Shown one piece after another: positions 34,201-43,197 of a stretch of DNA of 46,113 bases. Each line of letters starts with the position of its first letter. Within the stretch, counting starts at the first letter, position 1. Under the pieces are notes generated by a model, which searched no databases, was not told where the DNA came from, and saw only the letters and a program-made list of their open reading frames with translations. The position numbers and the translations under genes were made by a program. This DNA is from a virus, in the IMG/VR virus record IMGVR_UViG_3300032240_001607, positions 1 to 46,113 of that record. One strand, written 5' to 3'.

Positions 34201-36723
34201 ATGGCGACATATAACCGCCCCGGAGTATACGTTGAAGAAGTATCATCTTCATTCCCCGTATCAACTGTACCTACTGCTACTGTAGCCACTTTTATGGGCC
34301 CGCTAGTGAAGGGTCCTATTGACTCTACTCTAGTATCATCGTGGACTCAGTTTACTGCTACTTTTGGTGACATCTTAGCTAACGCTGCTGACGCTGACGT
34401 AGCCACGGCTGTTTACCTGTTCTTCGCTAACGGCGGTAGCCAGTGCTACGTCCAGCGCGTTGTAGTGACTATGTCGGCTATCTCATCAAGCAGCGCAACC
34501 AGCAACACCACCGCTCTTACTGTAGCCGCTTACCAGAACCTTACCACTTCTGATGGTGGTTCGTCGGGAACTCTTGCAAAGGGTATGTTGATTACCGGTA
34601 CGGGTATCCCTTCCGGAACTACTGTTGCTAACGCAGTTAGCTCTACGTCAATCGTTTTGAGCCAAGCGGCCAGCGTACCTGCTAACACTACTCTTACAGT
34701 TGCTACCCCAATCTCTGCTTCAGTATCTCTCGTAGGTAACACTACTTCAGGAACTGGTGCAACCCTGGCTACTCAGACCCCAGTTAGTAACGCCGCTATT
34801 GCTACCCAAACTCCTACCGGCCCAGCTGGTGCTGTGGTTATTGCTACTGGTACTCAGGCGTTTACCGCCGGTCAGCTAGTTACTATCAACGGTGTTACCC
34901 CTGCTGGTTACAACGGAACTTGGACTGTTCAGTCAGGTACCACTACTACCAGCTTGGTTGTAAACATCGGTTCATCTGCTGCATCTTTGGGTGCTATTAC
35001 AGTTGCTGGTACAGTCGGTGCTACTGGTGTAGTAACCCTTACCACTAGCGCAGCTCACAGCCTAAAGGTCGGCCACACGGTAGTAATCGCTAGCACTGTG
35101 GCGTCTGCTCAGAGCAACACAAGCGCTTACAACGGCACCTTTGCTGTGACTGCTGTCCCTAGCAGCACTACCTTTACGGTAGCAAACTCACAGAACCCTG
35201 TGTCTCCGATTACAACTGCCGGTACCGTCACTATTCCTAGCGCTACTTCAGAACTTACGCTTACTGCTAAGAACGCCGGTGCCTGGAGCAACAGCCTTTA
35301 CTACGACGTTACTAGCTCTACCTCAAGCGCGACATACCCAGGTAAGTATTTCAACTTGGCTGTTTACTCTGGTGGAACAGGTGCAAGCAACATCGTTGAG
35401 CGCTTTACTGACCTGACTATGTTGTCTACAGATGCTAACTATGCGCCTACCGTAATTAACGCTGGCTCTAACTACATCACAGCTACTGACGCCAACTCTG
35501 CAAACCACACTGCGGCCCTGTTTGCTAACTCAAACACCCCACTGACGATTGCAATTAGCACGCAGACTGCGGTTTCTACAGTTGCAACTAGCGCCAGCAC
35601 TACAGTAATTTTGACTGCTGATGCCGGTATTAACTACGGTATGTATGCGTACGGTAGCGGTATTGCTAACGGTACTACAGTGAGCAGCTATGTTGCTTCT
35701 ACTAAGACTGTTACGCTAAGCGCTAACGCTACTATCCCAGCCGGTTCTGCACTTACTTTCACCAACACTCCGTTCTTGAACGGTAGCGATGGTACGACCG
35801 TAAACAACACTGCTGTTGCGTCTACCTCATCGTTGGCTAAGCTTGACGCAATTACCTCGCCAATCTTGCTTAACGCTCCTGGTGTTACCGAGCTTGCAAA
35901 CGTAAACAACCTTCTTACCTATGCTTACAACCGCGGTGACGTGTTTGTAATCATCGACCCTACGCAGGCTACTACAGACAGCACAAGCCAGTTGGCTTTG
36001 GCCAACACCTACACTGGTGGTTCTGCTGGTGCTTTGGCTTTGGGTTCTGGTGCGGTTTACTACCCCAACTTAACAATCCCAAGCCCTACGTCTAGCGTGC
36101 CGGGTGCAACTGTTACAGCCTATCCGGGTGGCGCAGTAGCAGCTAAGTTCGTTACTACAGACGCATCGCGTGGTGTCTTTAAGTCACCTGCTGGTCTAGA
36201 AGCCCGCTTGTCTGGTGTTGTATCAGTTCCTCGTCTAACTAACCAAGAACTAGATAATTTGAACAACGGCTCTGCTACGCCAAACACTCTATCTACTGCT
36301 ACGCCTATTAACGCAATCCGTTATATCCCAGGCTCGGGCATCGTAGTTATGGGTGCTCGCACACTTAACACTAGCTACCAGACTAAGTACATTTCGGTCC
36401 GCCGTAGCTTGATTTACTTACGCAAGACCCTGACTGACTTGACCTCGTTTGCTATTTTCGAGACCAACGACCAGCGCCTATGGAACCGCCTACAGACGAC
36501 CTGTGAAGCCGCTCTTATTAGCTTCTGGCAGTCTGGTGGCCTAAAGGGCGCTAACGCCTCTGACGCGTTCTTCGTTAAGTGTGACAACATCCTGAACACA
36601 ACCGCTAGCATCGCTGCCGGTGAAGTTCACCTAGAAATCGGTGTAGCCCTTCAGCGCCCTGCTGAATTTGTGGTAATCCGCATTAGCCAGTACGACAGTG
36701 GTTCTGTTGTAACCGTCCTGTAG
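34201..36723 (+). CDS. Contractile tail sheath protein with inserted beta modules
   Basis: 840 residues. RPGVYVEEVSSS at the start is the classic sheath N-terminus. The C-terminus (NQRLWNRLQTTCEAAL..SFWQSGGLKGA..DAFFVKCD near 760-805, then QRPAEFVVIRISQ) is the conserved sheath polymerisation domain. Residues about 89-346 and 448-520 are insertions of the small beta modules seen in other virion proteins (GMLITGTGIPSGTTV, GYNGTWTVQ, HSLKVGHTVVIA, YGMYAYGSGIANGTTV). They make the protein larger than the usual 380-660 residues. They probably project from the tail surface. RBS AAGGAG. Confidence 0.92.
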   Translation: MATYNRPGVYVEEVSSSFPVSTVPTATVATFMGPLVKGPIDSTLVSSWTQFTATFGDILANAADADVATAVYLFFANGGSQCYVQRVVVTMSAISSSSATSNTTALTVAAYQNLTTSDGGSSGTLAKGMLITGTGIPSGTTVANAVSSTSIVLSQAASVPANTTLTVATPISASVSLVGNTTSGTGATLATQTPVSNAAIATQTPTGPAGAVVIATGTQAFTAGQLVTINGVTPAGYNGTWTVQSGTTTTSLVVNIGSSAASLGAITVAGTVGATGVVTLTTSAAHSLKVGHTVVIASTVASAQSNTSAYNGTFAVTAVPSSTTFTVANSQNPVSPITTAGTVTIPSATSELTLTAKNAGAWSNSLYYDVTSSTSSATYPGKYFNLAVYSGGTGASNIVERFTDLTMLSTDANYAPTVINAGSNYITATDANSANHTAALFANSNTPLTIAISTQTAVSTVATSASTTVILTADAGINYGMYAYGSGIANGTTVSSYVASTKTVTLSANATIPAGSALTFTNTPFLNGSDGTTVNNTAVASTSSLAKLDAITSPILLNAPGVTELANVNNLLTYAYNRGDVFVIIDPTQATTDSTSQLALANTYTGGSAGALALGSGAVYYPNLTIPSPTSSVPGATVTAYPGGAVAAKFVTTDASRGVFKSPAGLEARLSGVVSVPRLTNQELDNLNNGSATPNTLSTATPINAIRYIPGSGIVVMGARTLNTSYQTKYISVRRSLIYLRKTLTDLTSFAIFETNDQRLWNRLQTTCEAALISFWQSGGLKGANASDAFFVKCDNILNTTASIAAGEVHLEIGVALQRPAEFVVIRISQYDSGSVVTVL

Positions 36724-36735
36724 GAGGAAAAATAA

Positions 36736-37365
36736 ATGGCACAGAGCGCAATCTCACGCTACTCAAAACTACAAACTGACCCTTTAAGAAATTTTAGGTT
36801 TATCGTTAACTTCCGCGTTACTGGTGACCTCGGCGTAGCTGGCTCAGCTCCTGCCGGTACCAACAGCTTCTTGAAGTTTACAGGTGGCTTTACGTCAGTA
36901 TCTGGCTTGAGCATTAACGTAAACAGCATCAGCTACCGTGAAGGTGGTATGAACACTACACTTCACCAGGTCCCTGGTACTGTGCAGTTCGCCCCAATCA
37001 CCCTTAACCGCGGTGTTATCCTTGGCCAGTCTGAGGCTATTAACTGGATGAGGCAACTATTTGCTGCGTCATCAGGTGAAGGTATCTCGGGCGTTGATGG
37101 CTCAAGTTTCCGTTGCGACCTAGACATTTACGTTCTAGACCACCCGTCAACAGGTGCTCCTACCATTAGCGCGCAAGATATCATCAGCACTGCGGCTTAC
37201 AAAATGAAGTTTACTGTCCACAACGCGTGGATTCAGTCACTTAGTTATTCGGACCTAAGCGCTACTGACAGCGCTCTGCTGTACGAAAACATCACGCTAA
37301 TTCACGAAGGCTTGTCGGTATCGCTAGCTAACTACGGCTCAAGCGTCTCGCCAACACTTACATAA
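36736..37365 (+). CDS. Tail tube protein (gp19-like)
   Basis: 209 residues. DPLRNFRFIVNFRV, the SVSGLSINVNSISYREGG block (about 57-74), then HQVPGTVQFAPITLNRGVIL and a closing SDLSATDSALLYENITLIHE are the standard signature of the T4 gp19 / phage tail tube family. It polymerises into the inner tube beneath the sheath. Strong RBS (AGGAGG) 6 nt before ATG. Confidence 0.93.
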   Translation: MAQSAISRYSKLQTDPLRNFRFIVNFRVTGDLGVAGSAPAGTNSFLKFTGGFTSVSGLSINVNSISYREGGMNTTLHQVPGTVQFAPITLNRGVILGQSEAINWMRQLFAASSGEGISGVDGSSFRCDLDIYVLDHPSTGAPTISAQDIISTAAYKMKFTVHNAWIQSLSYSDLSATDSALLYENITLIHEGLSVSLANYGSSVSPTLT

Positions 37366-37402
37366 TCTGTTAAAATATAAATATACTAATTAGGAGCACA
37401 AT

Positions 37403-38203
37403 ATGAATGAAATGATGAGCAGTGACCCAGCTCTTCTTGCGCAGCTAGCGGAAGAAGTAAGCAAGGACCCGGCAAAAGAAATTAAGACGGTTGCGCCGTC
37501 TAACTCTGATGTCATACTCCCGGGCGGCTTTATTTCTAAAGACGGCTCTGTAATTAAGTATGCAGAAGTACGTGAGCTTAACGGTATGGACGAAGAGGCT
37601 ATCTCTAGGTCAGGTTCAGTAGGCAAAGCGCTATCGTCAATGCTTCAGCGCGGTGTTACTTCTATTGGCCTAAGCGCAGTTGACAAGTCTGACCTAGACT
37701 CGCTGCTTAGCGGAGACCGAGATGCCTTGCTTCTAGGTATTCGTAGACTTACCTTTGGTGACACTGTGGAGTACACATTTCCGTGCCCACAGTGCCGCAC
37801 AGAGCTTGACATCACAGTCAACCTGACCGACGATATCCCTGTTAAGCAACTTGATGACCCTATTAACGACCGTGTATTTACATACATGTCCAAGAAGCAT
37901 GGGGCTATTGTCGTAGGCCTACCTACAGGTTCTGTGCAAAAAAAGCTTATTGAAAACTTTGATAAGACCAGTGCTGAGCTAAATACTATTTTGCTTTCTG
38001 GTTGTATTAAATCTATTAATGGTGAGCCTTCTCTTGGGGCCACGACTGCTCTTACTCTTGGTATGATTGACCGTGAGAACATCATTAATGATATTCTCGA
38101 ACGCAACCCGGGACCACGCCTCGGGGAGGTGAAGACGACTTGCGAGGCTTGCGGTGAGGATATTCCTATGCCGCTGTCGTTAGCTGACTTGTTTCGTCTA
38201 TAA
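37403..38203 (+). CDS. T4-baseplate-family tail assembly protein (zero-frame product)
   Basis: 266 residues. VRELNGMDEEAISR (about 54-67), LLSGDRDALLLGIRRLTFGD (about 97-116) and CPQC (near 123) match the T4 baseplate hub-assembly family (gp26-like, PF12322 type). In contractile-tailed phages it sits where tail-assembly chaperones are encoded. A second CxxC (CEAC, near 247) lies near the end. The ORF ends at TAA 38201-38203 and is followed by an ORF in the +1 frame that has no start codon of its own, indicating frameshifting. Confidence 0.85.
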   Translation: MNEMMSSDPALLAQLAEEVSKDPAKEIKTVAPSNSDVILPGGFISKDGSVIKYAEVRELNGMDEEAISRSGSVGKALSSMLQRGVTSIGLSAVDKSDLDSLLSGDRDALLLGIRRLTFGDTVEYTFPCPQCRTELDITVNLTDDIPVKQLDDPINDRVFTYMSKKHGAIVVGLPTGSVQKKLIENFDKTSAELNTILLSGCIKSINGEPSLGATTALTLGMIDRENIINDILERNPGPRLGEVKTTCEACGEDIPMPLSLADLFRL

Positions 38204-38342
38204 AGAAAAAGATTACGAACAACTACTCGACCAATTCGAAGCACTAACCCGAACATTTCCTGGATGGACCCTAGCCGACATAAAAGGCTTATCCGTAAGA
38301 GAACGTAAAAACTGGCTCTCAAGAGCTACTAGGAATAGGTAA
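38193..38342 (+). CDS. Frameshift extension of the tail assembly chaperone
   Basis: The +1 frame stays open from just after a TAG at 38180-38182 to TAA 38340-38342. It encodes FVYKEKDYEQLLDQFEALTR and continues to residue 49. No ATG, GTG or TTG start occurs in it. If the Phe tRNA on TTT (38192-38194) slips one base forward to TTC (38193-38195), the product joins the main ORF after residue 264 and totals about 312 residues. The tail (TRTFPGWTLADIKGLSVRER) is typical of the second half of a tail-assembly chaperone. Directly upstream of the tape measure gene. Confidence 0.7.
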   Translation, partial: FVYKEKDYEQLLDQFEALTRTFPGWTLADIKGLSVRERKNWLSRATRNR

Positions 38343-38353
38343 GGCGAGTATCC

Positions 38354-40285
38354 ATGAGCGTAGCAAACGCATTTGGTGGCGGTAAAACCGCTAGTAAAAC
38401 ACGCCTGGTTGCCGACCTTAACGCGGAATACCAAAAGCTTAATACCACCCTTGAGAAGACAGAAAAGCTGTCTAAAAGTATTGCACAAAGCCTTAAAAAC
38501 TCTGGTGGCGGTGGCGGTAGCTCTACCGGCGCTTCATCTATGGACTTTGGTTCTAACGCCGGCGGTAAACCTTCTAGCGGTGCTGGCTCTTCAATTGTAG
38601 CCTCTAATGGTGGGGGCGGCTGGGGTGACTTCAGCAAGAACGCTCCGTCTGCCTCATCTATGGGCTTTAAAAGCGCTGGCTTTTCTATGTCCAAGACTTT
38701 GGGCTCTATGGCGATGACCGCGGTCACTGCATCAGCTCAAGCAGTAGACCCTAGCGACTACATCGTTAACGACATTGCTAGACGCCGATTTGGTTTTATG
38801 TCAGGCAAGTACGGTGCTACTGCTGGCTCTATGTCTTTCCAGAGCATGATGAACGGCGGAACATCCATCAGCTCTATGGATGCCGCTAACGCTGCTATGT
38901 CTGGCGCGTCTATGGGTATCATGCCTGGATTGTCTAACTATAAGGGCATCGGAAACAGCGTTGCAAGTCTATCTAATCTAGTGCCGGGTGCTGGTCTAGA
39001 AGCCAGCATGGGTGCGGTAGCTTCTCTTAACCAAGGCTCTAGCGTAAACAAATTGCGCATGATTGGTATTAACGTTCGAGACAATAACGGCTACATGCGC
39101 GACATAGAATCTATTGCTAAAGATTTGTGGAAAACCATTAGCGCTAATAAAACTGGTAAGAGTGCCATCAGCCAGCAAGATTTGTCTTACTCGTTGCAGC
39201 CTGGTATGTCATTGGACATGCTGTTAAACCAATATTTTAATGGCGACCCTGTTCTTCGCGAAGGTATTGTTTCTTATTTGTATCAATTTGCATCTGGCCA
39301 GGGAACTGATAAAGCTCACTTGCTTAGTACCGGAGCTAACCCTGGGATTACTCAAAGCATTTCTCGTAGAAACGCGTCTGGCTATGCTCTACAGAATGCT
39401 GTAACTGGTGCTGGTATCGAGGGTATTCAAAAAGCTAACGACGAGTTGTCAATCTTATCGGATACTATGGCGACCCTAAACCCTGCGTTCTCTAGCCTAC
39501 GTGATGCCTTTGTTGCCGGAAATACCTATACCCAAACTATGGCTGGTGCTGGTAATGGTGCCGGAGGCACCATGCTTTCTAATCCGGTTTTGATAGCTGC
39601 TGCTGCGCTTTTGGGTATCCCCGCTTTGGCAACTTCTGGTTCTACTATGTCAGGTATTCAAAAAACTGGTTCTGATGTTTTGCCAAATAGTGCTTTGGCT
39701 CAAAGCGGTCTTATACCTAACGGTAAGGGCAATACAACCCCTAAAGCATCAGGAACAATCAAGTCTAGCGATTTAATTAATCAGGATAAACACACTCCTG
39801 GATTTGCACAGTCTACCGATAGCATTATTTCTTGGGCTGGAAAACTCATAAAAAGATTAGGTGGAACCCCTAATAGAGAAAATATAAGTGCGGTTTTGGG
39901 CTGGGTACAGGGAGAAAGCACCTCAAAAAATAACTGGCAGACTTGGAATAACCCGCTAAACGCCACCATTCAAAATGGTGACTATAATGCGTTGTCTAAA
40001 AATGGTGCGGGTGTTAAAGAATACGCTAATGAGGACCAAAGCATCGCCGCTACGGCAATGATGCTGGAACAGTCTAACTTTAAAGGCATTCATGATGACC
40101 TAGTTAATGGCGTAAATAGACGCCAAACGTTTAGGGATATTGCAGCAAGCCAGTGGGGAACTACTAGCGTGGGAAACGTCACTATTAACGTTGATGGCTC
40201 TAAGACCCCGGCAGAAACAGCAAAAGCTATTGCTGACTATCTAAAAAACCCTGATTTGTACGTGCAACAGCATAGGACTAACTAA
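38354..40285 (+). CDS. Tape measure protein with C-terminal lytic domain
   Basis: 643 residues. N-terminal coiled coil (about 15-50), Gly/Ser-rich linker, helices and two hydrophobic stretches (near 110 and LIAAAALLGIPALATSG near 415-431). About residues 490-585 (AVLGWVQGES..WNNPLNAT..YANEDQSIAATAMMLEQ) form a lysozyme or transglycosylase-like domain. The Glu in QGES is the likely catalytic residue. A tape measure sets tail length; at about 0.15 nm per residue it implies a tail near 95 nm. The lytic domain would help penetrate the cell wall. Confidence 0.8.
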   Translation: MSVANAFGGGKTASKTRLVADLNAEYQKLNTTLEKTEKLSKSIAQSLKNSGGGGGSSTGASSMDFGSNAGGKPSSGAGSSIVASNGGGGWGDFSKNAPSASSMGFKSAGFSMSKTLGSMAMTAVTASAQAVDPSDYIVNDIARRRFGFMSGKYGATAGSMSFQSMMNGGTSISSMDAANAAMSGASMGIMPGLSNYKGIGNSVASLSNLVPGAGLEASMGAVASLNQGSSVNKLRMIGINVRDNNGYMRDIESIAKDLWKTISANKTGKSAISQQDLSYSLQPGMSLDMLLNQYFNGDPVLREGIVSYLYQFASGQGTDKAHLLSTGANPGITQSISRRNASGYALQNAVTGAGIEGIQKANDELSILSDTMATLNPAFSSLRDAFVAGNTYTQTMAGAGNGAGGTMLSNPVLIAAAALLGIPALATSGSTMSGIQKTGSDVLPNSALAQSGLIPNGKGNTTPKASGTIKSSDLINQDKHTPGFAQSTDSIISWAGKLIKRLGGTPNRENISAVLGWVQGESTSKNNWQTWNNPLNATIQNGDYNALSKNGAGVKEYANEDQSIAATAMMLEQSNFKGIHDDLVNGVNRRQTFRDIAASQWGTTSVGNVTINVDGSKTPAETAKAIADYLKNPDLYVQQHRTN

Positions 40286-41595
40286 TGGCCGGAAATACCA
40301 GCAGTTCACCAAGCTCGCGTTCTGTAGGCTACGTATCTACTTCCAGCGCTGATAACACTACAGTTAATATCTATGTAGACAGCGCTGCTGATATCTATAG
40401 CCAGACTGCTGCACAGCAGCCTAACCAAATTAATTATGAGTTTGCCCCTGGCATTACTACGTCAAATAAAAAATCATATAGCTATGTTTCTACTGTCCCT
40501 ACCGTCAACGGCAAGTATGGTTTTGACTCACTTACTCCTACCGCATCGGCAACCACTAGCGTTCAAAAAATCGGTTCGTCTGTAAAGCTATCGCAGAGCA
40601 ATAACTCAAAGAAATCTTCTACTACTGCTGTAGCCGCGGCAGCTACTACACCTAAGTTTAACCAAAAGCCTTCTGTAACTTCTGATAATAAATTTAGTGC
40701 GTCTGTGCCTGTAGCCCCGCAAAACCCAGGTGATTATGAGTGGAACTTGCCCCCACACATGTGGAGTATGCCACGGTTGCCTAACAGTGACCCTAATAAT
40801 ATGCCGCCTAAGTCTAATAAAGTTGCGGCAGATGACCGTTATCGTAGAGGCCGTATTTGGTGGAAGGCCAGCGATACTTCTTTAAGCACCGTCGATAGCT
40901 CTGGAAAAGTTACTAAAATTGATAACTCTAGTAGGCAATACGGATTTCAGTTTTTATGGAACCCTACTAACTTTGGCACTAACGTGGCCGTTCAGATGGA
41001 CGCTACCCCTAACGTTAACGACCGATTCCTAAGCACCGTAGGCGCGTTTCCAGCCACCGAGTCTATTTCATTTACGCTTCGTATTGACCGCATAAACGAC
41101 TTTGCTTGTGCCAACGCTATATTCAAGCGCCCTAATAATATTGGCAGCGCGTTGGGTAACCCTGGAAGTAATAACTTTATTACGCCAGCTGAAGTCGCTA
41201 GGTTTATTCCTTACTACCAGAACAACGGTAGCTTTACTGCGTCTCTGATTCGCAACGGCAGGCGCAGTAGCGTTGAGAGCAAATTAATTGATTTGTTCCA
41301 ACGTGGTACTTTGGCTGACATTGAATATATCTATAAGGCTATTAACGGCGCTGGTCCAGGCAGCACTGCGTCTGGCGGAGATTACTGGAAGAACGGCCGT
41401 GGTATAATTACTGCGGATATTGGTTTTTTAATGCCTACTTTGCTAAATATCGATGTAGGCCCATTATCTTATATCGGCTATGTAAACTCTATGAGCGTTG
41501 TTCATAATATGTTTACTGCGGATATGACACCTATCCAGAGCGACATTTCGCTATCGTTCCAGCTACTTGCTACCGCGGGTATCGGTAATGGCTAA
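40285..41595 (+). CDS. Tail or baseplate protein, 436 aa
   Basis: The first 190 residues are Ser/Thr/Asn-rich and probably flexible. From about residue 190, RGRIWWKASDTSLS and YGFQFLWNPTNFGTNVAVQM begin a globular beta domain. A long helical and strand region ends in SYIGYVNSMSVVHNMFTADM. Similar proteins lie between tape measure and LysM-like genes in actinobacterial myoviruses. They probably cap the tube or belong to the baseplate hub. Starts within the TAA of the tape measure gene. Confidence 0.6.
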   Translation: MAGNTSSSPSSRSVGYVSTSSADNTTVNIYVDSAADIYSQTAAQQPNQINYEFAPGITTSNKKSYSYVSTVPTVNGKYGFDSLTPTASATTSVQKIGSSVKLSQSNNSKKSSTTAVAAAATTPKFNQKPSVTSDNKFSASVPVAPQNPGDYEWNLPPHMWSMPRLPNSDPNNMPPKSNKVAADDRYRRGRIWWKASDTSLSTVDSSGKVTKIDNSSRQYGFQFLWNPTNFGTNVAVQMDATPNVNDRFLSTVGAFPATESISFTLRIDRINDFACANAIFKRPNNIGSALGNPGSNNFITPAEVARFIPYYQNNGSFTASLIRNGRRSSVESKLIDLFQRGTLADIEYIYKAINGAGPGSTASGGDYWKNGRGIITADIGFLMPTLLNIDVGPLSYIGYVNSMSVVHNMFTADMTPIQSDISLSFQLLATAGIGNG

Positions 41596-41606
41596 GGAGA
41601 GTACTT

Positions 41607-41891
41607 ATGGCAGCCCCGTCGAATGATTCTCGTTACTACGACTCTACTATCGATTACTTTACTACACGGCCCGATGGCGACAATGCGCCTGTTATATTTT
41701 ACGACTTTAGCGATATCGGCCAAATTAATTACGTAGATTACTTATGGAAGGACGGTGACCGCATTGACAGCATTGCGGCTAAGTTCTTTTTGTTTCCTAC
41801 TCGTTGGTGGATTATCGCAGAGTTCAACCCTAAAATTAATGACTGGTTTAACGTAAATCCTGGAACTAACATTAGGATTCCGCGTGTCTAG
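41607..41891 (+). CDS. LysM-like baseplate protein (gpX/gp53 type)
   Basis: 94 residues. WKDGDRIDSIAAKFFLFPTR, then WWIIAEFN and NPGTNIRIPRV follow the tail-protein-X / LysM-like pattern 'GD.iD.IA.kf......WW.Ia..N.....l..G..l.iP'. It is a baseplate component expected to bind the hub. The next gene begins at a GTG within its last codons. Confidence 0.75.
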   Translation: MAAPSNDSRYYDSTIDYFTTRPDGDNAPVIFYDFSDIGQINYVDYLWKDGDRIDSIAAKFFLFPTRWWIIAEFNPKINDWFNVNPGTNIRIPRV

Positions 41892-43197
41892 TTTTGTATC
41901 GGTAGAGTTCCCAAATAGCACACAACAACTTAAGCGTGTATATAAAGCCAACTTGTCTCAAGATATGTTTGCTCACGACTATGGCGTGGTTTACTTTAGG
42001 GACTGGAACGTTGACCCCCTAAACATTAAACCGGGTTCACTTATGACCTTGACTATTAAAGGCAAAACTTTTCACGGCTACGTACATGACTTAGAAAACG
42101 TGCAGGAAAATAATAAGCATTTTACAAAGGTCGGGTTTATTGGCGCGTCGTTTGTGATGAAACAGGCTAGCCAAAAGATTTACCGGAATATGTCTGCTGA
42201 CCAAATAATCGCAGAGATTGCTAAGAAATATAGTTTTGCCTACAAAGTTACGCCGCACCCGCGCATCTATACGCAAGTATCTCAAGCTGGCATGAGTGAC
42301 TGGCAGTTTATGGTTTACCTTGCTAGGCAGTGTGGTTACTTTTTGCGAGCAGAAAACACTGAAATATATTTTCAGCCTATTACTGAAGACTTTATTGATT
42401 TAATATCCCAGACTATTAGCTTCCAGAAAGCCGATGGTGGATTTAAACCTATAAGACCTATTTATAACTTTAGACCTGTGGTCAGTGAAACGTTGGCAAA
42501 TTACGGATTTAAAAAGTCTGCCGTATCGGTGGCCGGTGTTAACCCTATTGATAAGTCTCAATTTAAAATTACTAATCAATCTAAGCTTGACCCTAGCCGT
42601 ACCTATTCAAACCCAGAATTATTTGATAGCCATGCCACTACTATTGTGGCAAACGATTACACTAGCGCAGTTCACTTGGCTAATGCGGCTAATGAGAACA
42701 GTCGTTTTCCGTATTCCGCTGATGTTGAGACTATCGGTGAGTCTTCACTAAGGCCTGGTCTTCCTGTATACCTAAACAACGTGGGCACGGAATACTCAGG
42801 TTACTGGACTATCCTTGGGGTTAACCATAAAGTATCTGAAGAAAACATGAACCACCAAATGTATACATGTGAAATGACAGTGGCGTCTGATTCACTCGGT
42901 ACTATTACAGACAACAGGATTCCTACTGTTCCGCCTGTTAATCCTACTCGCCGTATTGTTCCTAACCAAAAGAACAGAAACATTAAGCCAAAGACCGTTG
43001 TCTACAAGCCTAATAATATGGTTAAGAAAAATGGCAAAATTGAGTTAATTACTAGAATCAACCGAGCCGCGCAAACTGGGCCTTTTGTGGCTACTGCTCG
43101 TTGGGGTTCTACTCACAGAAACTTAAACAACAACTTTGTTGACGAACGTATGCCACAGGCAGTATTAGCAAAGGTCAGGTCAAATGCAGCGCTCTGA
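41884..43197 (+). CDS. Baseplate hub protein (gpD/gp27-like)
   Basis: 437 residues from a GTG start. YRNMSADQIIAEIAKKYSFA (about 98-118), MSDWQFMVYLARQCGYFLRA (about 137-157) and the beta-barrel segments before and after are typical of late control protein D / gp27 hub proteins, which form the ring above the spike. A basic, low-complexity region (about 355-395) links to a C-terminal strand region. Overlaps the spike gene by 14 nt. Confidence 0.82.
   Translation: MSSFVSVEFPNSTQQLKRVYKANLSQDMFAHDYGVVYFRDWNVDPLNIKPGSLMTLTIKGKTFHGYVHDLENVQENNKHFTKVGFIGASFVMKQASQKIYRNMSADQIIAEIAKKYSFAYKVTPHPRIYTQVSQAGMSDWQFMVYLARQCGYFLRAENTEIYFQPITEDFIDLISQTISFQKADGGFKPIRPIYNFRPVVSETLANYGFKKSAVSVAGVNPIDKSQFKITNQSKLDPSRTYSNPELFDSHATTIVANDYTSAVHLANAANENSRFPYSADVETIGESSLRPGLPVYLNNVGTEYSGYWTILGVNHKVSEENMNHQMYTCEMTVASDSLGTITDNRIPTVPPVNPTRRIVPNQKNRNIKPKTVVYKPNNMVKKNGKIELITRINRAAQTGPFVATARWGSTHRNLNNNFVDERMPQAVLAKVRSNAAL

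Noticed and set aside
37403-38203. Classical -1 slippery heptamer near the end of the tail assembly ORF
   Set aside because: The downstream ORF is in the +1 (equivalently -2) frame, and no X-XXY-YYZ heptamer lies in the overlap.
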